Under the pieces are notes generated by a model, which saw only the letters and a program-made list of their open reading frames with translations, did no database searches and was not told where the DNA came from. Made by a program: the position numbers and the translations under genes. From Nosema muscidifuracis (taxonomy: Eukaryota > Microsporidia > Nosematidae), in NCBI GenBank assembly GCA_028335825.1, contig JAIOKI010000021.1, positions 248,001 through 312,000 on the forward strand: 64,000 bases of DNA, given 5' to 3'. Positions 39,119-48,687 of the stretch are shown here, piece by piece. Numbering within the stretch: the first letter of the stretch is position 1; each line of letters opens with the position of its first letter.

Positions 39119-40543
39119 CTAAAGTTCTGTACTCTCTTCACATGGATCTTCTCCTAATTTTATAGTAGAACATTTTTCTTTCTTCTTCTTAGCATATACT
39201 GTACGATAAATGGTCCTTATAGTTTTCTTAGGTTTAATTTCTTTACGTCTCTTTCTGATTGTAGTCTTAGCTTTAAGTAACTCTTTAAGTAAAGGAATAA
39301 TTTCACAATTCTCTTCTTTTTTAGTATTTTCTTCTTTCTTAGATACAGTAGTAGATAAAACTGGTTTAGATTCTACAGGAGATTTAGCTGTTATTGTAGT
39401 AGATACGGTTACTGTAGTAATATTTTCTGTCTTTATATCGGGAGCTTTAGTTAAATATACAGTACTAGTTAAAATTTTATCAGTGTTCAGTCTAGTAGTT
39501 GTTTCTTCTTTAAGTAGATTCTTGAAAAATCCAGGAAATTTGTAATCTTCTTCTTCAGACTTGTTAGGTTTTTCTTTCTTAGGCTCTTCTTTCCTAGGCT
39601 CTTCTTTCTTAGGTTCTTCTTTCTTGGGTTCTTCAGATTTTATGGTCTCAGTTTTTGTTATTGTCGTAGTCTTTTCTACTGCTGTAGTAAAAGTAGTAGT
39701 TTTCTCTACTTCTGTAGTTAAAGTGGTAGTCTTTATTATTTCTGAGGTCATTACTTTGGTAGAAGTCTTGTACACTGTTTCTGTACTTATTAGACTTTTA
39801 GTGTAAGTAGTTAATTCATAATTAACAATAGGAACTTTCTCTATAGATGTGGTAGTAAATTCTCTGTAAAGAGTCAAAGGAACATCTACAGTTATTGTAG
39901 TAGGTATTTCTCTAGTAACTGTTATTATACTACTGACATCTTTATCAATTTTTGAATTTTTTTCAATTTTTTTACTTTTCTTTATTTCTTCACATTCTTC
40001 ATCACAATCCTTTTCTTTTGTCTTTTTTTCCATTTTTTTACTTTTCTTTATTTCTTCACATTCTTCATCACAATCCTTTTCTTTTGTATTTTCTTCTTTT
40101 TCAATACATATATCTTTCTCTAAACAAACAACAGGTGAAGTATTTTCTTTTTTTATTGGTACAAAAGATATTTTTACTGTACTAGTAGTTGTACTAGTAA
40201 AAGTAGTTAAATTAACTTTTGGTAGTTCTGTAATTTTAGGTGTACTAATAGGTCTAACAGTCTGTATAATATTATTATTATTACTAATAGGTCTAACAGT
40301 CTGTATAACATTATTATTAGTACTAACACTTTCGTTACTTACTACTGCAACACATTTATTCTGTATACAATAATCATCTCTAATAACTGGCATATTAAAA
40401 CTTTGAAGATATTTGTTATATTCAGATGAAGGTATGAATGATGAATTAATACAATCTGTATCTTTTATATTGTACATCTTACATTTATTTAATAGATCGG
40501 TAGCAATATACGAATAAATGAATAAAAAATATCCGAGTATCAT
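39119..40543 (-). CDS. Secreted Thr-rich mucin-like protein, 474 aa
   Basis: Signal peptide MILGYFLFIYSYIA, a Cys-containing N-terminal domain (about 20-65), then long Thr-rich stretches (TTFTSTTTSTVKIS, TTTLTTEVEKTTTFTTAVEK) that would be heavily O-mannosylated. A 21-residue Lys/Glu/Cys unit (KEKDCDEECEEIKKSKK core) is present twice at about 160-200, and KKEEP is repeated five times near 305-330. The C-terminus is basic (RKRRKEIKPKK, YAKKKKEK) with two cysteines. It suits a spore-wall, polar-tube or cell-surface protein; no named family. No CCC signal, as for other secreted genes here. Confidence 0.75.
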   Translation of the reverse strand: MILGYFLFIYSYIATDLLNKCKMYNIKDTDCINSSFIPSSEYNKYLQSFNMPVIRDDYCIQNKCVAVVSNESVSTNNNVIQTVRPISNNNNIIQTVRPISTPKITELPKVNLTTFTSTTTSTVKISFVPIKKENTSPVVCLEKDICIEKEENTKEKDCDEECEEIKKSKKMEKKTKEKDCDEECEEIKKSKKIEKNSKIDKDVSSIITVTREIPTTITVDVPLTLYREFTTTSIEKVPIVNYELTTYTKSLISTETVYKTSTKVMTSEIIKTTTLTTEVEKTTTFTTAVEKTTTITKTETIKSEEPKKEEPKKEEPRKEEPKKEKPNKSEEEDYKFPGFFKNLLKEETTTRLNTDKILTSTVYLTKAPDIKTENITTVTVSTTITAKSPVESKPVLSTTVSKKEENTKKEENCEIIPLLKELLKAKTTIRKRRKEIKPKKTIRTIYRTVYAKKKKEKCSTIKLGEDPCEESTEL

Positions 40544-40636
40544 AAATTTGTTATTCGAGGATCTTTATTTATCCTATAAAACATGTTTCATAATTGATAA
40601 TTTATTTTTTAAATTTCTTATCCTTTTTTAAACATT

Positions 40637-40915
40637 ATGTCAACTATCAAGCTTATTTCATCTGATAATGTAGAATTTACAATAAAAAAAGAAGTAGCTA
40701 TTCTTTCTAAAACACTTAATGCTCTTATAAATACTAATCCTAATTTTATAGAGAATACTAGTGAATCTCTTACTTTACCTATTAAGAGTAAATACTTAGC
40801 AAGAATTATCGAATTTTTAGAATTTAAGTTTTTAGATAAAAATGTTGATGATTTTGAAATTAGAGATGATGAAACTGTAGATTTATTGGATGCAGCAGCA
40901 TATTTGAGAATGTAG
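40637..40915 (+). CDS. ELOC: Elongin C (Skp1/BTB fold)
   Basis: 92 aa. IKLISSDNVEFTIKKEVAIL, a variable middle, then LTLPIKSKYLARIIEFLEFK and DLLDAAAYLRM align over the whole length with elongin C (KLISSDGHEFIVKREHAL, LLMAANFLDC). Elongin C links BC-box proteins to cullins in ubiquitin ligases or acts with elongin A on stalled Pol II. A Skp1 is longer, with two extra C-terminal helices that are absent here. Start preceded by TTATCC and a T run. Stop followed by 509 bases without features. Confidence 0.85.
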   Translation: MSTIKLISSDNVEFTIKKEVAILSKTLNALINTNPNFIENTSESLTLPIKSKYLARIIEFLEFKFLDKNVDDFEIRDDETVDLLDAAAYLRM

Positions 40916-41424
40916 TAGATTAAAAAATTAAACATCTTTTTTAAAACAATATTTATCAATAAACATTGTTAATTTAAAGATTTACGTATTATGAAATAAT
41001 TAAACTTGTTTAATACATAAAAATAAAGTAAATAAATATAGAATAAAATATATAACTTATATTAAATTGAAAAAATATCTCTTATGATTTAATACATAAA
41101 TATAAAATAAATATTCTAAATACATAAATATAAAATAAATATTCTAAATACATAAAAATAGAATAAAATATATAACTTATATTAAAATAGAATATTTTTA
41201 TTATTTAAAAATAAATAAATATTTATTATAAAAACAAAAATATGTTTTGAATGATTCGAGATAAAAACTAGAATTTGGATATTTTGTTTATAAATTAATA
41301 AATATAATTTTAAATTTATTCTTTATAACAATACTTAATTTAACTAAGAGATATATTTTAATAGAAAATTTAATTTTTTAATTAAAAATTTATTCAATGT
41401 TTTTTATTGAATAATTTGTTATAT

Positions 41425-41583
41425 CTATATTAGCAGCTTGTCCTGTATTACTGGAACTTTGTTAAACTTCAAATAAAATTCAACTAAACTTTTAATCTTG
41501 TTTCGGTACCCACTCCTGTGACTCTCTGTACCCTTTCTGTATGATAACTCCTCTAAACACTTGTTGTCTTGTTTATTCATCAT
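41425..41583 (-). other. Short frame, 52 codons, homologue of 33987-34154; probable gene remnant
   Basis: MMNKQDNKCLEELSYRKGTE followed by SHRSGYRNKIKSLVEFYLKF and NKVPVIQDKLLI. GC content well above the flanks. No CCC start signal. Coding-like but broken DNA continues to about 41800, including a long hairpin (CTTTTCAGTTTAATT near 41725 and its partner near 41763). The SHRSGYRNKIKSLVEFYLKF segment resembles the arm and helix 1 of a homeodomain. Confidence 0.4.
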
Positions 41584-42749
41584 CCTTAAAATATGTTTTT
41601 TACCCTTCTTTTAGCAATTATTTTTATAGTTATTTTTTAATTTATCCTTATTTAAATATCGACACAGCTTTTTCTGATTCTTCGATAGTTTACCTTTTTG
41701 AGTATTTCTAGGCAGCTTTCCCTTTTCAGTTTAATTACGTATTTGTTTACGGTTTTGGCTTAATTAAATTGAAAGGAAAACGTAGTGATATGTTATAATA
41801 TATCACACAGCTGATATACGAATAAGATAAAGTCATTAACTAACCCATATATATTAAAAAATAAATCTATAAATGATCATACATATTTAATTGATTGCCT
41901 TCTTACATAGTAAAAAATTGAATAAGACAGATCTTAATAATAAATCATTCGTAAAGAAAATTGAATAAGAAAGATCTTAATAATTAATCATTCATAATAG
42001 TTAATAATTAATAAAAATAATTCGAAATATATAACTGATTCTACAACAAGTGACTGATTATAATTTCAATAATAACTTAATTTTTTATGTAGAATCGAAC
42101 ATTTTGTATATTTTTTAAGCTTAAAGACTTTAATCTGAAACTAAGAATTAAATTGATAATTCGTTAAAACTTGTATAATTTAATAAATTATTTTTTTGTT
42201 TAATTAAAGTAGTTAAGAGATAAGAAATGAAACAAGTCATCTTATTTTTTATAGATGAAGATTAGTATGTGATAAATCTTAATAAGAGACTTTATGGATA
42301 AATTAATTAATCTATATAGTACTATTTTATAAAAATTATGAAATTTAATTAGTATCATCCTAATAAGCGTGAAATTTTAATTAGTATCAAAATTAATTAA
42401 ACTAATTATAATAACACTATATATAGAAATATTTAATCATTGATTTGACTCATAAATAATATATAATTAGAATGAGTCATGAAATGAATGATCTATTATA
42501 AATATATTATATTTTATTTAATAGAATTTGTCAATAATGCTGTTGCTTGATTTGCTTTCTTTTTGCATGGGGTAAAATAATAAATTATTGAAAATACCTT
42601 TCAACAATAATAAGAGGGTACTCGACAGAATTAATAATGAAATAAAATTTTAATTTATAAAAATGAGGTTTACTTAATTTTTACAAAAGTATGATATAAT
42701 TTCTTAAAATTATGCTATTTATTATCATATTTAGATTATTTAAAAAAAA

Positions 42750-42881
42750 ATATCATATTCTAATATAAAACTTTTTAGATTAATAAAAATAATATTATAT
42801 TCTAATATAAAACTTTATAGATCAATAAAAATAATATGATACAATTTATATTCTAAAAGTTTTTATATTAGAATATGATAT
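42750..42881. repeat. Foldback element with 26-bp inverted repeats
   Basis: ATATCATATTCTAATATAAA at 42750 is matched in inverted form at 42855-42881 (26 of 27 bases). The direct copies of AATAAAAATAATATGATAC nearby (42780-43015) suggest local duplication. The gap 41831-43284 holds no gene. Confidence 0.6.
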
Positions 42882-43284
42882 TATTTCTTTTATGATCAAA
42901 ATTTATAGATAGATTAATAAAAATAATATAATACTTTTGTATTCAAAACTTTATAGATCAATAAAAATAATATGATGCTTTTATATTCAAAACTTTTTAG
43001 ATCAATAAAATTTTTAATGATTCATTTGTTTAGTAAAACAAATAAAATACTTTTTTATTATTTATTAATATAATGTCTAATAACATATACATGAAAAATT
43101 GTTGTAACTCACTATCAAATTAAAATTTTTTAATAATTTATATTAGAAAATTATTTTTTAATTAAATTATAAATATAAATTTAGAACTAAATCGAGTATA
43201 TAAATTTTTTATTAAAATATTTATGAAACTAAAAATGATCTAAATTAAATTTTTTTATTTAAAAAATTTTTAATTTATAATTAT

Positions 43285-43602
43285 ATGATACTCATTATAT
43301 ACATATCTCTAAGCATATGCACTAATTTCAAAGTAAACGATATACTTTCCGAACATAATTACCCGAAGACATCTTCAACACACAATTTGAATAAAAATAT
43401 AACATACACAAATGGGAAAGGTTTTTACGAGCAAATAAATAAATCAGAAACTGATCCGGTTAAGTTTCTTAATAAGATGGATATTAACGACGAAGCTTTT
43501 AATGTAGCAGATAGGTATCTTATGGAAAACCAATCTAAAATCAATGCTACTAAAGAATTGCCTGTGTTAACTAAAAAAGATCTGAAATTTTTAAGAAGAT
43601 AA
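43285..43602 (+). CDS. Small secreted protein, 105 aa, paralogue of 44988
   Basis: Signal peptide MILIIYISLSICTNF, then a hydrophilic protein that shares with the gene at 44988 an [IY]LSEH[NS]Y motif, a T-Y-[TS]-N-[GE]-K stretch, F-x-VAD-[RK]-YL and the end LPVLTK-[KE]-[DE]-LK. No Cys in the mature part except near the signal. Unknown function; tandem duplicates on the plus strand, unlike the minus-strand array before it. No CCC upstream. Confidence 0.75.
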   Translation: MILIIYISLSICTNFKVNDILSEHNYPKTSSTHNLNKNITYTNGKGFYEQINKSETDPVKFLNKMDINDEAFNVADRYLMENQSKINATKELPVLTKKDLKFLRR

Positions 43603-43769
43603 TAAAATCTTTATTTTGAAATTGTTGATATTTATTCTATTATACTATCTAAAGCTTTCTCATTAAATAATGTATTTTCATTAGAGGTTAAAAAAATGTT
43701 GAATTTCAATTTTTAATATAAATAGTTAAAATTTATTATTTCTTTATTAAAAAAGAAAAAAAACGTTAA

Positions 43770-44060
43770 ATTACTTACAGTAACATCTAACTATGTGCAA
43801 GTAATCGAACTTTTAAAATAGATACTTTGGAACTTTAATCTCGCTTTACTCACTAAAATGATAGCAACGATTAGAAACTGGCCGATAAAAGCAGATTCTG
43901 AGGGAAGGAGGAAACAAAAAAATATAGATGTATGTTATAAGTTTAAGTAAAAAATTCTGAAGTCATTTTTAAGACGAGAGTAAAAGGAAACCTTAACAGA
44001 GTTAAACAATCTAAAGAAGAGGCATATATCAGTCATATTGTAATATAATAGGGTTTATAT
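43770..44060. other. GC-raised remnant of coding sequence
   Basis: About 290 bases with clearly higher GC than the flanks. The + strand has a frame from 43857 reading MIATIRNWPIKADSEGRRKQ, which resembles homeodomain helix 3 (I-x-N-W-F-x-N-x-R...RRK). It looks broken in several places, so I treat it as a fossil gene piece of uncertain origin. Confidence 0.35.
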
Positions 44061-44178
44061 TAAAAAGAAATTGATAGAGTTATTCTTCTAATTTATATTT
44101 TCTAAATATTAATGATGTTATTAATAAAAGGATTTCATACTCTTAGAATTCTAATAAGATTTTATCTCCTAAAAAGAT

Positions 44179-44415
44179 TAAATTATATTAAAAAATAGAT
44201 GTACTAACTTATTAAATTATATTAAAAATAGATGTACTGAATTATTAAATTATATTAAAAATAGATGTACTGAATTATTAAATTATATTAAAAAATAGAT
44301 ATACTGAATTATAAAATTATATTGAAAAATAGATGTACTGAATTATAAGATTATATTAAAAAATAGATGTACTGAATTATAAAATTTCATTTAAAAGTAG
44401 ATAGACTGAAATGTA
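44179..44415. repeat. Tandem repeat, about six 40-bp units
   Basis: Units of TTAAATTATATTAAAAAATAGATGTACTGA type with point changes; between the two paralogous secreted genes. The rest of 43603-44987 is AT-rich DNA. Confidence 0.85.
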
Positions 44416-44854
44416 CAATCTTAATGTAAAAATATACAATTTAAATTTTTACATTACTTTTTTAATACAAAAAAACTGATCTAACTAAATTAAAAATGAG
44501 TCTTTTATATAAACTTTTAAATTCTTTATTTTAAATTTACTTAAAATTAGAAATTTAATAATCAAAACAAATGAACTTAAAATTTTTTAAAATATAAAAT
44601 ATATGACTCATAATTTAATTATAATATTCAAATGAAAAGATATTCTTTTAATAATTAAAAAATAAATATATTATCACTACATTTATTATCTATGAAATGG
44701 TTTGTTTAGTAAGACTTGAATCTTATTAATCATTTCTATAATTAATTAATTTTAATAATTAGTTTGAAATATCTAATATTAATTAGTCATTGCTGAAAAA
44801 TAAAACTTGATGTTATATCTAAAAAATATTTTTTGTGTTAAAATTTTTGATGAA

Positions 44855-44952
44855 TGACGTCAACGACAATTAATAAAAAGATTTAAAAAAATGAATTTTT
44901 TTACAAGAACTCATGTTGCAAAATTAAAATTAATATTTAAAAAATGACGTCA
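44855..44952. promoter_or_regulatory. Two TGACGTCA palindromes upstream of a secreted-protein gene
   Basis: Exact TGACGTCA at 44855-44862 and 44945-44952, 126 and 36 bases before the ATG at 44988. This octamer is the classical bZIP/CRE site. In DNA this AT-rich two exact copies within 100 bp are unlikely by chance. No bZIP gene is in the window. Confidence 0.4.
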
Positions 44953-44987
44953 TATTTATCTATATAAAAAATATATTAAATAATCCC

Positions 44988-45305
44988 ATGCTTTTTATTA
45001 TATTTATATCTCTAAGTATATGTTCGAAATATTCTTCTAATAAATATCTATCAGAACATAGTTATTCAAAGACACCGACAAGACACTACTTAGATAAAGA
45101 TCATACATACTCCAATGAGAAAAGTTATTATGAAAATATTAAGAAAAAAGATGATAATCCATACAATTATCTTAAAAGTTTGAGTTCTAAAGATCATTCT
45201 TTTAAAGTAGCTGATAAATATCTTAGAGATAACAAATTTGATACAAAAAGAGATCATAAATTACCGGTATTAACTAAAGAAGAACTTAAATATATTAAAA
45301 ATTAA
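44988..45305 (+). CDS. Small secreted protein, 105 aa, paralogue of 43285
   Basis: Signal peptide MLFIIFISLSICSKY, then KYLSEHSYSKTPTRHYLDKD, a basic middle, and DHKLPVLTKEELKYIKN at the end. Same length as 43285; roughly 40% of residues match. CCC directly abuts the ATG (TCCCATG), unlike its paralogue. Preceded by the TGACGTCA pair. Unknown function. Confidence 0.78.
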   Translation: MLFIIFISLSICSKYSSNKYLSEHSYSKTPTRHYLDKDHTYSNEKSYYENIKKKDDNPYNYLKSLSSKDHSFKVADKYLRDNKFDTKRDHKLPVLTKEELKYIKN

Positions 45306-45626
45306 TTTATTTTTTTAAATAATGTTTATTATAAAATTTTTTAATAAATATTCTACTAGATATTTTAATATATATAAATTTTATAATAAACATAATTAAG
45401 ATCCTTAAATTAATTTACAAAAATAAAATAACAACCTTGTTATAAACAGTCTATTAGAAAATCAAATATATAAATTTTATAATAGATATTCTATTAAAGA
45501 ATTAAATAGATAAATTTATAATATAACAAAATCCTTTATTTATGTAACAATAAATAGAAATCATAAATCCATATTTTAATGTAACAATTTAAATAGAAAC
45601 TATAAATCCATATTTTCGAAATTTAA

Positions 45627-45698
45627 GGACACATAGCTCAACGGCAGAGCATCGGTCTTCGGAACCGAAGGTTAGGGGTTCGAATCCTCTTGTGTTCG
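45627..45698 (+). tRNA. tRNA-Arg(UCG)
   Basis: 72 nt. Acceptor GGACACA/TGTGTTC with discriminator G, D-arm GCTC/GAGC, anticodon stem TCGGT/ACCGA with loop CTTCGGA giving anticodon TCG, T-arm AGGGG/CCTCT with GGTTCGAATCC, T8 terminator after the end. It ends 19 bases before the stop codon of the convergent GID-type gene. 45306-45626 before it is AT-rich without features. Confidence 0.95.
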
Positions 45699-45717
45699 TT
45701 TTTTTTAAAATATTTAT

Positions 45718-46689
45718 TTACATTTTTTCATACAACTGAAGTTTTACTACTTTACTATTTCTAGTCATTCTAGGGCAATAAGGACATTTAAATACAGCTG
45801 ATGTTCCAGACTTGCTTAGTACATAAGAAGCACTAAATGATATTACATGATTACATTCAAGAAGTACAGGATTATCATCTACACAAACTTCTTTTATAAC
45901 TGGACATACAAATATAGAATGAAATTGTCTATCTTTATCTAGTTTTATTTCTACAGGTAGATTTTTATCTTCTTCATCTTTAAATGTATAATTATTTTCT
46001 AAAAGACAATTAAAAGCTTTACAACCTTGATCAAATAATATAGGAAGGTAATTACCATCTACAAAATCTTTAATTTTACAATATTCTTTAATAAAAAGAA
46101 TCTTTAGTTTTTTTATAAGTTCTTCTTTATTATCATTTTGTATTATTAAAGTTTTTAAATATTTTTTAGATTCTTCTGAATATTTCTTTATAATAAGTTT
46201 TGTATTTTTAATTAAATCTCTTATACTTTTTAATTTATCAGTTTCTGATACAAACTTGTACATAGAATAATAAAATATTATTTCATCTGATACACCTATC
46301 TGTGTAATAAATTTATCTAAACATGAATAATTACCTTTATCCATCATATTAATGTACCAATTAAATTCTAAATAGTTATTTATACAAGATTTTAAATATT
46401 CTTTATATTTTCCCTTATACTCTTCTATAAAAGTATTAAGAATTTCTTGATTTCCTGTATCAAATAAATGGTGTATTATTAAATACATTGTAGTTTCAGT
46501 ACTATATTTATATTTTAATTTTGAAATTTTTAGATCACTTTCTTTTCTAATAGAAGGTGTAGGAATATTTTTCCATAAATATGATATTTTTTCATATATC
46601 ATATCTTTATTTTTAGTTGATTTATATTTTTCAAGTAAGGTCAATGTTTGAGATCTTAAATTTTCATAATCAAAGGATTCTTTATGCAT
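45718..46689 (-). CDS. RMD5: GID/CTLH E3 ligase RING subunit (Rmd5/RMND5-like)
   Basis: 323 aa. C-terminal RING-like region: DRQFHSIFVCPVIKEVCVDD, NPVLLECNHVISFSASYVLS, then FKCPYCPRMTRN. The F-H-S-I-F-x-CPV, C-x-H-VIS and K-CPYCP elements are those of Gid2/Rmd5 and its mammalian form RMND5. Upstream is a helical CTLH-like segment (YLEFNWYINMMDKGNYSCLD). In yeast the complex ubiquitinates gluconeogenic enzymes. Gid9/Fyv10 is the alternative, but the RING here keeps more cysteines. ATCC upstream of the ATG. The 356-bp gap 46690-47045 has only AT repeats. Confidence 0.8.
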   Translation of the reverse strand: MHKESFDYENLRSQTLTLLEKYKSTKNKDMIYEKISYLWKNIPTPSIRKESDLKISKLKYKYSTETTMYLIIHHLFDTGNQEILNTFIEEYKGKYKEYLKSCINNYLEFNWYINMMDKGNYSCLDKFITQIGVSDEIIFYYSMYKFVSETDKLKSIRDLIKNTKLIIKKYSEESKKYLKTLIIQNDNKEELIKKLKILFIKEYCKIKDFVDGNYLPILFDQGCKAFNCLLENNYTFKDEEDKNLPVEIKLDKDRQFHSIFVCPVIKEVCVDDNPVLLECNHVISFSASYVLSKSGTSAVFKCPYCPRMTRNSKVVKLQLYEKM

Positions 46690-47045
46690 AAAAGGATTAA
46701 AAAATAAATATTATTTATTTATCAAGTAGATTATTTTAAATAGCATATTATAAATATTTTATTATAAATATTTACTTATATATTTTATTTAAAATAGTAT
46801 ATATTATAAATTATTTTCTACTTAACATTTATTTTATTATAAATTAAATATTTACTATAAATTAAATATTTACTTATAAATTTACTTATACACTATCTTA
46901 CTAAATATTTTAAGTTAAATATTTACTAAACTTATTTTTAAACATTATCTTTTTATCTGGTCAAATTATATTTTGTCTTGTTTATTACCAATCAACCCCA
47001 AAAATAAAAAAAAAATATTTTTTATATAAATAGTAACCCCTCAAG

Positions 47046-47645
47046 ATGGAAGAAAACTTTAACAATTATGAAGGAATAATAGACACACCAACTGAAAATA
47101 AATCTGGAATAATTCCTACTTTACAAAATGTAGTAGCTACAGTAAACTTAAATTGTAAACTAGATCTTAAAAATATAGCATTAAGAGCACGTAATGCTGA
47201 ATACAATCCTAAACGTTTTGCTGCTGTTATAATGAGAATTCGTGAACCGAAAACCACTGCTCTTATTTTTGCATCAGGGAAGGTTGTCATTACAGGAGCA
47301 AAATCTGAAAAACAATCTAAACTTGCTGCTCAGAGATATTCAAAAATAATTAATAAACTTGGATTTAATGCTGATTTTAATGACTTTAAGATTCAAAATA
47401 TAGTCTCATCTTGTGATACTAAATTTAGTATTAGACTTGAAGGATTAGCTTATTCTCATTCAAATTATTGTTCTTATGAGCCTGAACTCTTTCCTGGATT
47501 GATTTATAGGATGGTTAAACCTAAAATCGTCTTGTTGATTTTTGTAAGTGGGAAGATTGTATTGACAGGTGCTAAAGTTAGGGATGATATTTATCAAGCA
47601 TTTGAGAATATTTACCCAGTACTTACACAATATAAAAAACCATGA
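47046..47645 (+). CDS. SPT15: TATA-binding protein
   Basis: 199 aa with the two TBP repeats: [60 protein letters not shown]; second repeat [40 protein letters not shown]. All DNA-contact phenylalanine and arginine motifs are in place. Short 20-residue N-terminus. TBP is used by Pol I, II and III. CCCC lies 5 nt before the ATG. Confidence 0.97.
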   Translation: MEENFNNYEGIIDTPTENKSGIIPTLQNVVATVNLNCKLDLKNIALRARNAEYNPKRFAAVIMRIREPKTTALIFASGKVVITGAKSEKQSKLAAQRYSKIINKLGFNADFNDFKIQNIVSSCDTKFSIRLEGLAYSHSNYCSYEPELFPGLIYRMVKPKIVLLIFVSGKIVLTGAKVRDDIYQAFENIYPVLTQYKKP

Positions 47646-47710
47646 GATTGGTTGTTGAATAAATTTAAATACTTAAAATGTTTTTATTAATTTTATTTTT
47701 TTTTTTATCC

Positions 47711-47833
47711 ATGGATGAGAAAGATTTAATAAAGAAATTATTATCAACTATAGACAGTTTAGAACTTAATAATGAAGATTGGAGTGAAAGTAAAATAGAT
47801 TTCTTACGTAAGTATGGACATTTAAATTCTTAA
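47711..47833 (+). CDS. Short frame, 40 aa, possible truncated gene
   Basis: TATCCATGG context (CC next to the ATG after a poly-T run), 40 codons: MDEKDLIKKLLSTIDSLELN, then NEDWSESKIDFLRKYGHLNS. The last 21 codons form the first copy of a 64-bp tandem repeat that continues out of frame. A GTAAGTA occurs inside but no matching 3' splice site follows. It may be a gene whose 3' part was lost and replaced by repeat growth. Confidence 0.3.
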   Translation: MDEKDLIKKLLSTIDSLELNNEDWSESKIDFLRKYGHLNS

Positions 47834-48015
47834 TAATGAAGATTGAAGTGAAAATAAAATAGATTTCTTACGTAAGTATGGACATCTAAATTCTTAATAA
47901 TGAAGATTGAAGTGAAAATAAAATAGATTTGTAAGTATAAACATTTAAATTCTTAATTATTAATAATTAGAGTGAAAATAAAATAGATTTGTAAGTATGG
48001 ATATTTAAATTATTG
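47764..48015. repeat. Tandem repeat, four roughly 62-bp units
   Basis: Units begin with AATAATGAAGATTG(A)AGTG and end ACATTTAAATTCTT; the first lies in the short frame above, later copies are progressively altered. Confidence 0.85.
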
Positions 48016-48489
48016 ATAATGGAAATTCTTTAGTATATAAAAAGATAAGAAGAAATTGGAATTTCTCAATAAATTAATCTTATTTCATTTTATGAATCTA
48101 ATATAGAACTTTTATTCTATAAACTTATTATTTATTAATTAACTTGGTTATCTTAAAAGGAGAAATTATTAATTTATAAATAATTGTACTTCTAATTTTT
48201 ATTTATAAATATTTTCGACCCAATCTAATCTAATAATAAACTTTTTTTTTATTATTGATATTTTTGACATTTATTAAAAAAAATTAAAGATAAAGAAATT
48301 TATTAAAAACTAGTAATAGACCTCTTCTATTATTTTATATAAAAATTCTTACCTATTGCATATTTGTAAGATATTAAAATGACTTTTTAAATGATTCTTT
48401 TATAATAATATCCTTAAAAAAAGATTCCATTATAATAATCCTTTAGAAAGAAGACTCTATTATTAAATGACTTTCTCTAATAAAAATAT

Positions 48490-48625
48490 TATAATGACTA
48501 TTCTCTTATAAAAATATCATAATGAATATTCTCTTATAAAAATATCATAATGAATATTCTCTTATAAAAATATCATAATGAATATTCTCTTATAAAAATA
48601 TCATAATGACTTTCTCTTATAAAAA
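48490..48625. repeat. Tandem repeat, about five 29-bp units
   Basis: TCTCTTATAAAAATATCATA units; ends 60 bases before the antiporter stop codon. Confidence 0.85.
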
Positions 48626-48687
48626 TATTTTTTAAAAATGATTTGTAAATACGTTAAATAATTTAACTTTTATTTTTATTTATTTGA

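Noticed and set aside
39210-40185. Three plus-strand hydrophobic frames opposite the Thr-rich gene
   Set aside because: Antisense shadows of Thr, Lys and Glu repeats; the minus-strand frame has a signal peptide and sensible domains.
40618-40959. 113-codon minus-strand frame over elongin C
   Set aside because: Shadow of the plus-strand elongin C gene, which has clear family motifs.
33275-44060. Short coding-like pieces read as reverse-transcriptase remnants of an LTR element
   Set aside because: Only vague YY-x-R resemblance; two of them align better with each other and with a homeodomain-like helix.
44179-44415. Regular 40-bp repeats considered as a CRISPR-like array
   Set aside because: Units are contiguous with no spacers, AT-only, in a eukaryotic genome.
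47810-47830. GTAAGTA resembling a microsporidian 5' splice site
   Set aside because: No branch-point or acceptor pattern follows within intron range, and the same site recurs in the tandem repeat copy.
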